The notes under the pieces: model-generated
What the model saw: the letters and a program-made list of their open reading frames with translations, nothing else
The model's database searches: none
What the model was told of the DNA's origin: nothing
Translations under genes and position numbers: made by a program
From: Planktosalinus sp963977065
GTDB lineage: Bacteria > Bacteroidota > Bacteroidia > Flavobacteriales > Flavobacteriaceae
Assembly: GCA_963977065.1 (NCBI GenBank)
Contig: CAXBNF010000001.1
Location: 310,001 to 374,000, forward strand
Reading direction: 5' to 3'
DNA: 64,000 nt
Shown: in pieces, positions 50,759 to 60,719 of the stretch
How the letters are laid out: every line of letters begins with the position of its first letter
Position numbering within the stretch: position 1 is the stretch's first letter

Positions 50759-53029
50759 ATGAAGCGACTTCTTTTAATTTTAATTTGCCTTTCTTCATTT
50801 TTTATCAAGGCCCAGACCTTTGAAAATCAATGGGCAGCTTTGTTTTCTTATTCAAACATTGTTGATCTGGCAGAAGGAAATGACAAATTAATTGCAGCAT
50901 CAGACAATTCAGTTTTTACCTATGACTTGATTACAAATGAAATCAGAACCATAACAACTGTTCAAGGACTTTCCGGGGAATTGATTTCAACATTATACTA
51001 TAGTGAAAACTTCGACATTATAGTTATTGGATATAATAATGGCTTAATTGAACTCATTCTGGAGGATGGCTCAATACTTTCTGTGATTGATATTTTAAAT
51101 AAACCAACAATTCCTCCCAATCAAAAACGCATCAACCATTTCAATGAATTTAATGGCAATATATACATTTCAACAGATTTTGGAATTTCAGTATATGATT
51201 TAACTGCACTCGAGTTTGGAGACACTTATTTTATTGGAGACCTGGGCAGCCAGGTAAAAATTAATCAAACGGTAGTTTTTGATGGATTTATCTATGCAGC
51301 AATGAATGATAGAATGAAAAGAGCAGAGGTCAACAATCCCAACTTAATAAATTTTGAAGAGTGGATTGACTTTTATCCTTTTGGTTTAATAGGAATTCAA
51401 GTATTTGCTGACAATGTATATGCCATAGATTTTAATTCAAGACTTTTGCGATTTGATTCTAATACTCCGGCAGTTATTACAACTTTTCCAGAGCAGAACA
51501 AAAATATATACATTACAGATGATTATTTAACTGTCACTTCGCAAACAAGATCAACAGTATTTGATGTGATGATGAATCAGGTTGCAGTTGTTAATAACCT
51601 TATCGATTTTGAATATACTTTATCAACCTCTTTAGCATATAACAACACTGTTTATCTTGGCTCAACTCAATATGGTGTATTAGCTGTTCCTTTTGGATCA
51701 AATCAAGCTGAACAAATTTTGCCAGATGGGCCATTACTTAATAAATCTGTATCCATTGATGCTACCCCCGGCCAATTGTGGGCAGTTTTTGGGGAGGTAG
51801 ATTTGTTTTTTAATCCATACCCACTTAATAGTCGTGGAATCAGCCAATTTGAAAACAATGAATGGACAAACATTCCTTTTGAAGAAGTGTTTGATGCAAA
51901 ATCTATTTCTCGCGTTAAAATCAACCCAAACAATCCGACCGAAGTTTACGCGAGCTCTATGATAGATGGTTTGTTAAAAATTGAGGATAAAACACCAGTA
52001 GTTTTATACAATGAAAGTAACAGTCCACTTACCGGAACTTTATCAGACAACAGCATTCGAGTTTTTGGAACTCAATTTGATCGAGAAGGTAATTTATGGT
52101 TTGTACAAACAAGCACAGATTTAGCAATTAATAGACTCTCTACCACAGGCCAGTTTCAAAGTTTTGATATTTCACCAATTATTGCAGACCCTCTTTCTGA
52201 AAGAGGCCTTAACAATATTGACATAAGCAGAGAGGGCTTTATTTTTATCGCTAGTTCAGAAAATGGATTAATTGGTTTTAACCCTACAAACAATCAATTT
52301 CAAAAAATTGGGGAAGATCTTGGCAATGGAAACTTACCCGATGACAATGTTAGAGCCATTAAAATTGATAGTAGAAATCAGGCTTGGATAGGGACATTAA
52401 GAGGGTTGAGGGTTCTTTTTAATGTGGGTGGGTTTTTTCAGGAAAACGCAAACATCGACGCACAACCTATTATTATTTTAGACAACGACGGAGTCGCTCA
52501 GGAGCTATTATTTGAACAGTCCATTACTGATATTGAAGTTGATGGAGCAAACAACAAATGGATAGCCACAGCTTCATCAGGCGTTTTTTATGTTTCTTCG
52601 AACGGTCAGGAGACTCTGCTGCGGTTTACAAAAGATAATTCGCCATTACCCTCAAACAACGTGCTTGATATCGCAATTGATCCGCAGAGCGGAGTGGTTT
52701 ATTTTGCAACAGCAAACGGGCTTGTTGCTTTTAATGGAACAACAACTGCACCAAACCCAACGTTGGAATCTCTTCGAGCCTATCCAAACCCTGTACGACC
52801 CAATTTTAATGGCAATGTAACTATTGATGGCCTGACGGCTAGAGCAAACGTTAAAATAACCGATGTTAATGGTAGTCTGGTCTTTGAGCAGGTCTCTGAA
52901 GGGGGAAGTGTGCAATGGGATACCACCGCATTTGGAAAATATAAAGTTTCTTCAGGAGTCTATTTCATTATGGCTACCACTGATGGAGCCGAAGAAACTA
53001 AAATTGCCAAAATAATGATTATTCGCTAA
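50759..53029 (+). CDS. porZ: PorZ-like beta-propeller protein of the type IX secretion system
   Basis: A 756-residue exported protein: signal peptide (cleaved near IKAQ), two beta-propeller regions rich in two-component-regulator-propeller repeats, and a C-terminal domain with ESLRAYPNPVRPNF to YFIMATTDGAEETKIAKI, a T9SS sorting-type domain. PorZ is a surface component of the T9SS attachment complex in Bacteroidota. The position directly before recO is common in flavobacteria. The stop overlaps recO by one base (TAATG). PorZ identity is inferred from architecture and context. Confidence 0.85.
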   Translation: MKRLLLILICLSSFFIKAQTFENQWAALFSYSNIVDLAEGNDKLIAASDNSVFTYDLITNEIRTITTVQGLSGELISTLYYSENFDIIVIGYNNGLIELILEDGSILSVIDILNKPTIPPNQKRINHFNEFNGNIYISTDFGISVYDLTALEFGDTYFIGDLGSQVKINQTVVFDGFIYAAMNDRMKRAEVNNPNLINFEEWIDFYPFGLIGIQVFADNVYAIDFNSRLLRFDSNTPAVITTFPEQNKNIYITDDYLTVTSQTRSTVFDVMMNQVAVVNNLIDFEYTLSTSLAYNNTVYLGSTQYGVLAVPFGSNQAEQILPDGPLLNKSVSIDATPGQLWAVFGEVDLFFNPYPLNSRGISQFENNEWTNIPFEEVFDAKSISRVKINPNNPTEVYASSMIDGLLKIEDKTPVVLYNESNSPLTGTLSDNSIRVFGTQFDREGNLWFVQTSTDLAINRLSTTGQFQSFDISPIIADPLSERGLNNIDISREGFIFIASSENGLIGFNPTNNQFQKIGEDLGNGNLPDDNVRAIKIDSRNQAWIGTLRGLRVLFNVGGFFQENANIDAQPIIILDNDGVAQELLFEQSITDIEVDGANNKWIATASSGVFYVSSNGQETLLRFTKDNSPLPSNNVLDIAIDPQSGVVYFATANGLVAFNGTTTAPNPTLESLRAYPNPVRPNFNGNVTIDGLTARANVKITDVNGSLVFEQVSEGGSVQWDTTAFGKYKVSSGVYFIMATTDGAEETKIAKIMIIR

Positions 53030-53748
53030 TGCAAATCACCACAAAAGGGATTGTAATATCCTCTTTAAAATACAGTGAGGCAGATCTGATTGTAAAATGC
53101 TTTACTGAAGAATGTGGGTTAAAATCCTATTTACTTAAAAACATCCTCAAATCAAAAAAAGGAAAACTCAGAACCTCTTTTTTTCAACCGCTTACCTTAT
53201 TAGAAATCACTGCAAACCATAAAGACAAAGGAACTTTGGAATTTATTCAGGAAGCAAAGGTGTATTTTGCAAATCAAACCTTGCACACTCACATTATTAA
53301 AACATCGATTGTGCTGTTCTTGTCTGAAATTTTAAAAAGTGTGATTCAGGAAGAAGAAAAAAATAAACGCTTGTTCTCTTTTTTAGAAAAATCAATAATA
53401 TGGCTTGACTCAAATGATGAAGTGGCCAATTTTCACCTCCTTTTTTTAGTACAACTCACAGACTTTTTAGGGTTTTATCCTGATGACACAGAGATTAAAC
53501 TTCCTTATTTCAACGCTTTAGAAGGCTTTTTTCAAGCAGAAAGCACCAATATTTATTGCATCCAAATTCCTGAAAATAAAGGCATGAAACAGTTTTTAGG
53601 CATAAAATTTGATGCAATAAATTCAATTAAACTGACAAAAGAAGAGCGAAAAGAAACTCTGGAAATTCTTTTATTGTATTATGAACTTCACATTCAAGGA
53701 TTTAAAAAGCCTAAGTCACTCCAGGTTTTAAACCAACTATTTAACTAA
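53029..53748 (+). CDS. recO: DNA repair protein RecO
   Basis: A 239-residue recombination mediator that helps load RecA. The OB-fold N-terminus (TKGIVISSLKYSEADLIVKCFTEE and later KKGKLRTSFFQPLTLLEI) is typical, followed by the helical domain. No zinc-binding cysteines are evident, as in other Bacteroidota RecO proteins. Overlaps porZ by one base; the TonB receptor gene begins 2 nt after its stop. Confidence 0.93.
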   Translation: MQITTKGIVISSLKYSEADLIVKCFTEECGLKSYLLKNILKSKKGKLRTSFFQPLTLLEITANHKDKGTLEFIQEAKVYFANQTLHTHIIKTSIVLFLSEILKSVIQEEEKNKRLFSFLEKSIIWLDSNDEVANFHLLFLVQLTDFLGFYPDDTEIKLPYFNALEGFFQAESTNIYCIQIPENKGMKQFLGIKFDAINSIKLTKEERKETLEILLLYYELHIQGFKKPKSLQVLNQLFN

Positions 53749-53750
53749 CA

Positions 53751-56156
53751 ATGCAATTAAAATACGTATTAATTTTACTAATTTTTTCAGCACATCTTAC
53801 TTTTGGACAAGAAATTAAAATTATTGATTCAGAAACCAACGAACCCATTCCGGGAGTGGTTTATTATAACTATAACAAATCCAAAAATGGTGTTTCTGAC
53901 TTGGACGGTAGAATAACTTTGGAAGACTTTTCCAACAATGAAACAATTCACTTTCAGCACACTTCTTTTGAGCCCATTACCCTTACAAAATCACAAATTC
54001 TGAAAAATAATGGTATCGTCCTGCTCAAACCCGGCTCGGGTCAACTCGATGAGATTGTCCTTTCTGTTACAAAATTCAGTCAAAGTAAAAATGAAATCAC
54101 ACATTCTGTTGTGAGTATTAGTGCTCAGGATGCACTATTTACCCAACCACAAACTACCGCAGACCTGCTTATCAATAGCGGTAAAATATTTGTACAAAAA
54201 AGTCAGCTCGGAGGCGGAAGCCCCATGATGAGAGGTTTTTCTACAAATCGTTTATTAATGACCGTTGACGGCGTGCGAATGAACACGGCTATTTTCAGGG
54301 GCGGAAACATTCAAAACATCCTTTCCATCGACCCGTTTGTCGTTGAAAATACCGAGGTGATTTTAGGCCCCGGCTCTGTGGTTTACGGAAGTGATGCCGT
54401 GGGTGGGGTGATGAATTTTTATACGCTTAAACCTAGATTTTCCTTCGAAGAGGGCATGTCGTTTTCCGGGAACGCCATTGCACGCTACGCAACTGCCAAT
54501 GAAGAAAAAACAGGACACATCGATTTTAATTTCGGATTTAAAGAATGGGCGTTTTTAAGCAGTATTTCTTATAGCGACTTTGGAGATTTGAAAATGGGAA
54601 AACACGGCCCCGATGATTATTTGAGAAACTTTTTCATCCAAACCATCGACGGTGAAGACATTCAGTCTCCCAATGAAAACCCTTTAGTGCAGAAACCCAC
54701 CGGCTATGACCAGCTAAGTCTTGCCCAGAAAGTGCGTTATATGCCCAATGAAGTCTGGGACTTTCAGTTAAATCTGCTTTATTCTGAAACATCAGACTAT
54801 GCCCGTTATGATCGTTTGACAAGAGTTAGAAATGGGATCTTACGCGATGCCGAGTGGAATTATGGACCTCAGGTTTGGTTTTCGGGTAACCTTCAGCTTG
54901 AGCGAAAAAGCAGAAGTTTTTTTTATGATGATTCAAAATTTATCATCGCCTATCAACACTTTGAAGAAAGCCGTTTCAACCGAAGTGTAAATTCATCAAA
55001 TCGCTTTCAAACAGAAGAACAAGTAGATGCACTTTCTGCCAATCTCGATTTTACAAAAAACATCAAATCTGTTGACCTCTTCTATGGATTGGAATATGTT
55101 CATAATAAAGTAAACTCTGAAGGGAGTGTTACAAACATTGAAACAAATCAGGAGGAAGAAACTGAAGCTCGGTACCCCGATGGATCCACTTGGAAATCCT
55201 ATGCGGCCTATTCAAGTTTGCTCTGGAAAATTTCCCCAAAAACCTCCTTGCAATCGGGATTGCGTTACAGTCAGTTTCAAATTGATGCCACCTTTGACAA
55301 CCGTTTTTATGATTTTCCATTTGAAGACTCACAAATCAATACCGGAAACCTCACAGGAAGCATCGGTCTTTCTTACCAGGCTAGTGAAATTCTGGGATTG
55401 CGCACCAATTTTTCAACGGCTTTCCGTGCGCCAAACATAGACGACATCGGTAAAATATTTGACTCAGAACCCGGAAGTGTGGTAGTATCCAACCCCGATT
55501 TAAAAGCTGAATATTCCTATAATGGCGAGGTGGGTGCCAACCTCAATTTTGATAATATCCTTAAAGTGGAAGTGGCTACTTTTTATACCAAACTCGATAA
55601 TGCATTGGTGCGTCGTGACTTTAGCCTGAACGGCGAAACCGAAATCATCTATCAGGGCGAACTAAGCAATGTACAAGCCATTCAAAACGCTGCGGATGCC
55701 CGGGTGTACGGTTTTGAAGCTGCTATTCTAATCAACCTAAGTGAAAATTTGAGTCTGAATTCAAACTACACCATTGCAAAAGGCTATGAAGAGCTGGACA
55801 ATGGCGTTAAAGCCCCACTGCGGCATGCACCTCCTCAATTTGGAAATACCCATCTGGTTTGGAAGAATAATCGTTTAAAAATGGATGTTTTTGCCCGTTA
55901 CAGCGGACAAATAAGAGCCGAAAATCTGGCCCCTTCAGAAGCCAATAAGCCGGAGATTTACCCTGAAGATGAGAATGGAAACCTCTATTCACCCGGCTGG
56001 TACACACTCAATCTGGCAACCCAATATCAATTGACAGATGCATTGCGACTTTCGGCATCTCTTGAAAATATTACAGACCAGCGGTACCGCACCTATTCTT
56101 CAGGAATTGCTGCTCCGGGAAGGAATTTTATTGCAGCTGTGAAGTACACGTTTTAA
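53751..56156 (+). CDS. TonB-dependent outer-membrane receptor
   Basis: An 801-residue receptor: signal peptide (ends FGQ), a carboxypeptidase-D-like N-terminal domain (IKIIDSETNEPIPGVVYYNY), a plug domain (GGGSPMMRGFSTNRLLMTVDGVRMN and VVYGSDAVGGVMNF) and a 22-strand-type barrel ending in FIAAVKYTF. The plug wording resembles haem/colicin-type receptors, but the ligand is unknown. No SusD-like partner is adjacent. It could be co-transcribed with recO and porZ. Confidence 0.93.
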   Translation: MQLKYVLILLIFSAHLTFGQEIKIIDSETNEPIPGVVYYNYNKSKNGVSDLDGRITLEDFSNNETIHFQHTSFEPITLTKSQILKNNGIVLLKPGSGQLDEIVLSVTKFSQSKNEITHSVVSISAQDALFTQPQTTADLLINSGKIFVQKSQLGGGSPMMRGFSTNRLLMTVDGVRMNTAIFRGGNIQNILSIDPFVVENTEVILGPGSVVYGSDAVGGVMNFYTLKPRFSFEEGMSFSGNAIARYATANEEKTGHIDFNFGFKEWAFLSSISYSDFGDLKMGKHGPDDYLRNFFIQTIDGEDIQSPNENPLVQKPTGYDQLSLAQKVRYMPNEVWDFQLNLLYSETSDYARYDRLTRVRNGILRDAEWNYGPQVWFSGNLQLERKSRSFFYDDSKFIIAYQHFEESRFNRSVNSSNRFQTEEQVDALSANLDFTKNIKSVDLFYGLEYVHNKVNSEGSVTNIETNQEEETEARYPDGSTWKSYAAYSSLLWKISPKTSLQSGLRYSQFQIDATFDNRFYDFPFEDSQINTGNLTGSIGLSYQASEILGLRTNFSTAFRAPNIDDIGKIFDSEPGSVVVSNPDLKAEYSYNGEVGANLNFDNILKVEVATFYTKLDNALVRRDFSLNGETEIIYQGELSNVQAIQNAADARVYGFEAAILINLSENLSLNSNYTIAKGYEELDNGVKAPLRHAPPQFGNTHLVWKNNRLKMDVFARYSGQIRAENLAPSEANKPEIYPEDENGNLYSPGWYTLNLATQYQLTDALRLSASLENITDQRYRTYSSGIAAPGRNFIAAVKYTF

Positions 56157-56213
56157 ACAAGGATATTTCCCCTAAATTGCTTATTTTCGCAACCTTAAAT
56201 AAAAGCGCGACGC

Positions 56214-59200
56214 ATGAGCAAAAAATTTCCTGAATATAAAGGCTTGGATTTGGCAAAAGTGGCCGATGAAGTATTGGATTTTTGGAAACAGGAGCAGATT
56301 TTTCAAAAGAGTATTTCCACTCGTGAAGGCAACGAACCATATATCTTTTTTGAGGGACCGCCTTCAGCAAACGGTTTGCCGGGTATTCACCACGTGATGG
56401 CCCGCGCCATCAAGGATATTTTTTGTCGTTACAAAACCCAAAAAGGATTTCAGGTGCAACGCAAAGCTGGTTGGGATACCCACGGATTGCCCATTGAATT
56501 GGGTGTTGAAAAAGAACTTGGGATCACCAAAGAAGATATCGGGAAGAAAATAAGCGTCGAAGACTACAACGCTGCATGTAAAAAAGCTGTGATGCGCTAC
56601 ACAGATGTGTGGAACGACCTAACTGAAAAAATGGGATACTGGGTCGATATGAGTGACCCTTACGTCACATACAAATCCAAATATATGGAAACCATATGGT
56701 GGCTGTTAAAAGAAATTTATAAGAAGGATTTACTCTATAAAGGATACACCATCCAACCCTATTCGCCAAAAGCAGGAACTGGTTTAAGTTCACATGAACT
56801 CAATCAACCGGGAACCTATCAAGATATAACTGATACCACGGTGGTGGCACAATTTAAAGCATTAAACAACACCTTGCCTAAGGCATTACAAGGGTTTGGA
56901 GATATTCATTTCCTCGCATGGACAACCACTCCCTGGACACTGCCAAGTAATACGGCATTGACTGTTGGTTCAAAAATTGATTATGTGTTGGTAAAAACAT
57001 TTAATCAGTACACTTTTGAGCCGATTAATGTGGTGCTTGCAAAAGCATTGATTAACAAGCAATTTGATAAAAAATTTCAACTAGCAGAAACTGAAAGTGA
57101 ACTTCAGAACTATAAAGCCGAAGATAAAAAAATACCTTTCTTTATTGCAGCCAATTGCAAAGGCAAAGATCTGGAAGGCATCCGTTATGAGCAATTGTTG
57201 CCTTATGCCTTGCCTCATAACAACCCTGAAAATGCTTTCCGTGTGATTTTGGGTGATTTTGTAACGACTGAAGACGGTACCGGTATCGTGCACACAGCAC
57301 CCACTTTTGGTGCAGACGATGCCATGGTGGCGAAACAGGCAGTGCCTGAAGTACCGCCATTACTGGTAAAAGATGATAACGGTAACCTTGTTCCATTGGT
57401 GGATTTACAAGGAAAATTCCGTGCTGAAATGGGCGAATTTGCAGGTAAATATGTCAAGAATGAATATTATGACGACGGTGAAGCACCTGAAAAATCTGTG
57501 GATGTGGAGCTTGCCATCAAACTCAAGGAAGAAAACAAAGCCTTCAAGGTGGAGAAATATGTGCACAGTTACCCCAATTGCTGGCGTACAGACAAGCCCA
57601 TATTATACTATCCATTAGACTCCTGGTTCATAAAAGTCACTGACTTTAAAGACCGTATGCATGAGTTGAACCTGGGCATCAACTGGAAGCCAAAAGCAAC
57701 CGGTGAAGGCCGTTTTGGAAACTGGCTGGCCAATGCAAACGATTGGAACCTTTCGCGTTCTCGCTATTGGGGAATCCCTCTTCCGATCTGGCGTACAGAA
57801 GATGGCAAGGAAGAAAAAATTATCGGTTCTGTAGAAGAACTAAAAGCAGAAATGCAAAAAGCAGTTAGTGCCGGTTTAATGACCAAAGATGTTTTTGCTA
57901 ACTTTAAAGTGGGTGATCTATCTGACGAAAATTATGAAACGGTTGACCTTCACAAGAACATTGTGGACCAAATTGTATTAATTTCCGAAAGTGGAAAACC
58001 TATGAAACGTGAAAGTGACCTGATTGATGTATGGTTTGACAGCGGAAGTATGCCTTATGCCCAATGGCATTACCCTTTTGAAAACAAAGAAAAAGTAGAA
58101 AACACCTGGAGAAAAGCCGACTTTATTGCAGAAGGCGTTGACCAGACACGTGGTTGGTTTTACACCCTGCATGCCATCGCCACGATGATTTTTGACGATG
58201 TAGCCTATAAAAATGTGGTTTCAAACGGACTAGTTTTAGATAAAAATGGTCAAAAAATGTCCAAGCGATTGGGCAATGCCGTTGATCCTTTCGAAACCAT
58301 AGGGACTTTTGGTCCCGATGCAACCCGATGGTATATGATAAGCAATGCCAATCCCTGGGACAACCTTAAATTTGACATAGAAGGTATTGCTGAGGTCCGC
58401 CGCAAGTTTTTCGGAACACTTTACAATACCTATAGTTTTTTCAGCCTGTATGCCAATCTCGATGATTTTGATTATTCAGAGGCTGATATTCCATTAAAGA
58501 AAAGACCTGAAATTGATCGCTGGATACTTTCTGAACTGCATACTTTGATTGAAAAAGTGGACGGGTATTACAACGATTATGAGCCCACCAAAGCCACAAG
58601 AGCTATATCAGATTTTGTTCAGGAAAACCTGAGTAACTGGTTTGTTCGTCTGAGCAGACGACGTTACTGGAAAGGGGAGTATGGAACTGATAAGATTTCT
58701 GCATACCAGACACTTTACACTTGCTTAATAAATGTGGCACAGTTGAGTGCGCCCGTGGCACCGTTTTTTATGGACAGGTTGTATAAAGATTTGACAAGTT
58801 CGGTAGTGAAAGAGGGGCAGCATTCTGTACACCTTTCAGACTTCCCTACTTTTGATGCTTCCTTTATTGACAAAGGATTAGAGAGCAAAATGCAAAAAGC
58901 GCAAACCATTTCTTCATTGGTTTTATCCTTACGCCAAAAGGAAAAAATAAAAGTGAGACAGCCGCTTCAAAAAATTATGATTCCGGTGTTGAATGATACT
59001 GAAAAAGAAGAAATTTTGGCTGTAGCCGAATTGATTAAATCTGAAGTTAATGTGAAGGAAATCGACCTGATTGATGAGGGTTCGGGCATATTAATAAAAC
59101 AAATTAAACCTAATTTTAAAGTGTTGGGACCTCGCTTTGGAAAAGACATGAAAGCCGTTGCCAATACCATAAATCAGTTTGATCAAAACCAAATAAAAAA

Positions 59201-59615
59201 AATCGAACAGGATGGTGAAATTTCAGTAGAAATTAACGGAAAAAGTGTTATTTTGCAGCACCAAGATGTAGAAATAAGTTCTCAGGATATTGAAGGATGG
59301 TTGGTAGCTGGCAGTGGAAATTTAACCGTTGCACTTGATATTACAATCACTGAAGAGTTGCGTGATGAAGGTATTGCCCGAGAACTGGTAAACCGAATTC
59401 AAAATTTGAGAAAAGATTCTGGATTTGAGGTCACTGATAAAATTGAAATTATAATTGAAAATAACGACTTAATTGGTAACGCTATTAACAATAATGCGAC
59501 TTACATCAAGACAGAAACATTAGCCACGACCCTTGAAGTAGCAGAAAAAGTTGAAAACGGACTGGACATTCAATTTGATGATGTTAAAACCAAACTGGTC
59601 ATAAAAAAAATATAA
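56214..59615 (+). CDS. ileS: Isoleucyl-tRNA synthetase (long, eukaryote-like form)
   Basis: An 1133-residue class I synthetase. The HIGH-type motif is GIHH in PSANGLPGIHHVMAR; GWDTHGLPIE, the CP1 editing domain with TTPWTLPSNTALTV, NWNLSRSRYWGIPLP, and the KMSKR loop in NGQKMSKRLGN follow. It is about 190 residues longer than the E. coli enzyme and lacks the C-terminal zinc-finger cysteines; KMSKR instead of KMSKS fits the IleRS2/eukaryotic type, often insensitive to mupirocin. The dksA-like gene follows after 4 nt. Confidence 0.96.
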   Translation: MSKKFPEYKGLDLAKVADEVLDFWKQEQIFQKSISTREGNEPYIFFEGPPSANGLPGIHHVMARAIKDIFCRYKTQKGFQVQRKAGWDTHGLPIELGVEKELGITKEDIGKKISVEDYNAACKKAVMRYTDVWNDLTEKMGYWVDMSDPYVTYKSKYMETIWWLLKEIYKKDLLYKGYTIQPYSPKAGTGLSSHELNQPGTYQDITDTTVVAQFKALNNTLPKALQGFGDIHFLAWTTTPWTLPSNTALTVGSKIDYVLVKTFNQYTFEPINVVLAKALINKQFDKKFQLAETESELQNYKAEDKKIPFFIAANCKGKDLEGIRYEQLLPYALPHNNPENAFRVILGDFVTTEDGTGIVHTAPTFGADDAMVAKQAVPEVPPLLVKDDNGNLVPLVDLQGKFRAEMGEFAGKYVKNEYYDDGEAPEKSVDVELAIKLKEENKAFKVEKYVHSYPNCWRTDKPILYYPLDSWFIKVTDFKDRMHELNLGINWKPKATGEGRFGNWLANANDWNLSRSRYWGIPLPIWRTEDGKEEKIIGSVEELKAEMQKAVSAGLMTKDVFANFKVGDLSDENYETVDLHKNIVDQIVLISESGKPMKRESDLIDVWFDSGSMPYAQWHYPFENKEKVENTWRKADFIAEGVDQTRGWFYTLHAIATMIFDDVAYKNVVSNGLVLDKNGQKMSKRLGNAVDPFETIGTFGPDATRWYMISNANPWDNLKFDIEGIAEVRRKFFGTLYNTYSFFSLYANLDDFDYSEADIPLKKRPEIDRWILSELHTLIEKVDGYYNDYEPTKATRAISDFVQENLSNWFVRLSRRRYWKGEYGTDKISAYQTLYTCLINVAQLSAPVAPFFMDRLYKDLTSSVVKEGQHSVHLSDFPTFDASFIDKGLESKMQKAQTISSLVLSLRQKEKIKVRQPLQKIMIPVLNDTEKEEILAVAELIKSEVNVKEIDLIDEGSGILIKQIKPNFKVLGPRFGKDMKAVANTINQFDQNQIKKIEQDGEISVEINGKSVILQHQDVEISSQDIEGWLVAGSGNLTVALDITITEELRDEGIARELVNRIQNLRKDSGFEVTDKIEIIIENNDLIGNAINNNATYIKTETLATTLEVAEKVENGLDIQFDDVKTKLVIKKI

Positions 59616-59619
59616 GAAC

Positions 59620-60003
59620 ATGAGCGAAGACACAAAAACAAGGTACAATGATGCTGAACTAGAAGAGTTCAAATCCCTAATTTTAGAAAAAATACAAAAG
59701 GCACAAGAACAACTGGAGTTGATTAAAAGTGCTTATATGAATGATGGTGATAATGGTACAGATGACACGTCACCCACTTTCAAAGCCTTTGAAGAAGGGA
59801 GTTCTGTGATGTCAAAAGAGGCCAACTCTCAATTGGCCATTAGACAGGAAAAGTTTATCAGAGATTTGAAAAATGCCTTGATTCGCATAGAAAACAAAAC
59901 ATATGGAATTTGCCGTGTGACTCAAAAACTTATTAGTAAAGAGCGACTGAAACTTGTACCTCACGCAACATTGAGCATTGAGGCAAAAAATATGCAGATG
60001 TAA
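59620..60003 (+). CDS. TraR/DksA-family protein lacking the zinc cysteines
   Basis: A 127-residue protein with an N-terminal coiled coil (about 10-45) and the DksA C-terminal region YGICRVTQKLISKERLKLVPHATLSIEAK. DksA-type proteins bind RNA polymerase and modulate initiation with ppGpp. Of the four zinc-binding cysteines only one remains, so this member likely folds without zinc. It sits between ileS and lspA in an apparent operon and is followed by a terminator. Confidence 0.87.
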   Translation: MSEDTKTRYNDAELEEFKSLILEKIQKAQEQLELIKSAYMNDGDNGTDDTSPTFKAFEEGSSVMSKEANSQLAIRQEKFIRDLKNALIRIENKTYGICRVTQKLISKERLKLVPHATLSIEAKNMQM

Positions 60004-60008
60004 AATTG

Positions 60009-60035
60009 AAAAACGCTCATTTTCTGAGCGTTTTT
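60009..60035 (+). terminator. Intrinsic terminator after the DksA-like gene
   Basis: AAAAACGCTCA and TGAGCGTTTTT form an 11-bp stem around TTTTC, with the T tract included in the stem. It starts 6 nt after the stop and precedes lspA by 24 nt, so lspA expression may be reduced or need read-through. Confidence 0.88.
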
Positions 60036-60059
60036 CATTACACTTTTAATCTCATCAAA

Positions 60060-60719
60060 ATGACCCTAAAGCAAGCCGGACTCCTTATTTTTATCATATT
60101 ACTGATTGATCAGGTTTCAAAAATCTATATCAAAACCCATTTTATGCTGGGTGATGAAATTAGAGTTTTTGAGTGGTTTCGCATTCTTTTTATTGAAAAT
60201 GAAGGCATGGCTTGGGGTGCTCAAATCCCCGGGGAGTATGGTAAACTGGCTCTCACTTTGTTTCGTTTAGTAGCTATTGTTTTCATTGGTTACTGGCTTT
60301 GGGATTCTGTAAGAAAAAAGATGTCACGTGTTCTTATTGTTGGAATTTCATTCATTTTTGCCGGAGCTATGGGAAATATAATTGATTCGGTTTTTTATGG
60401 AGTTGTTTTTGACGACAGCTTTAGAAAAGTAGCGACTCTTTTTCCTGAAGGCGGCGGGTATGGTACCCTATTTCACGGTAAAGTAGTTGATATGTTATAC
60501 TTTCCTCTATACAAAGGCTATTTGCCAGAATGGCTTCCTGTTTGGGGTGGGGATTACTTCACTTTCTTTGATCCTGTTTTTAATGTGGCAGATGTTGCCA
60601 TCAGTACAGGTGTGGGTCTTTTGATTGTCTTCAATAAAAAAGCCTTTCCAAAAGAAACAAAAGTTGAAAAAGAAAAACAAACAAATTCCGAAGCTAATTC
60701 AGAGGAGCGAGATAGCTAA
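60060..60719 (+). CDS. lspA: Lipoprotein signal peptidase
   Basis: A 219-residue inner-membrane aspartyl protease that removes lipoprotein signal peptides. Four membrane helices; family motifs LIDQVSKIYIK, FIENEGMAWG, and the catalytic Asp pair in GAMGNIID and FNVADVAIS. A loop of about 50 residues between the two Asp motifs is longer than in proteobacteria, as often in Bacteroidota. The ATG at 60060 is used; an earlier in-frame start lies in the terminator region. The window holds many lipoproteins that depend on it. Its end overlaps the convergent DUF2752 gene by 26 nt. Confidence 0.96.
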   Translation: MTLKQAGLLIFIILLIDQVSKIYIKTHFMLGDEIRVFEWFRILFIENEGMAWGAQIPGEYGKLALTLFRLVAIVFIGYWLWDSVRKKMSRVLIVGISFIFAGAMGNIIDSVFYGVVFDDSFRKVATLFPEGGGYGTLFHGKVVDMLYFPLYKGYLPEWLPVWGGDYFTFFDPVFNVADVAISTGVGLLIVFNKKAFPKETKVEKEKQTNSEANSEERDS

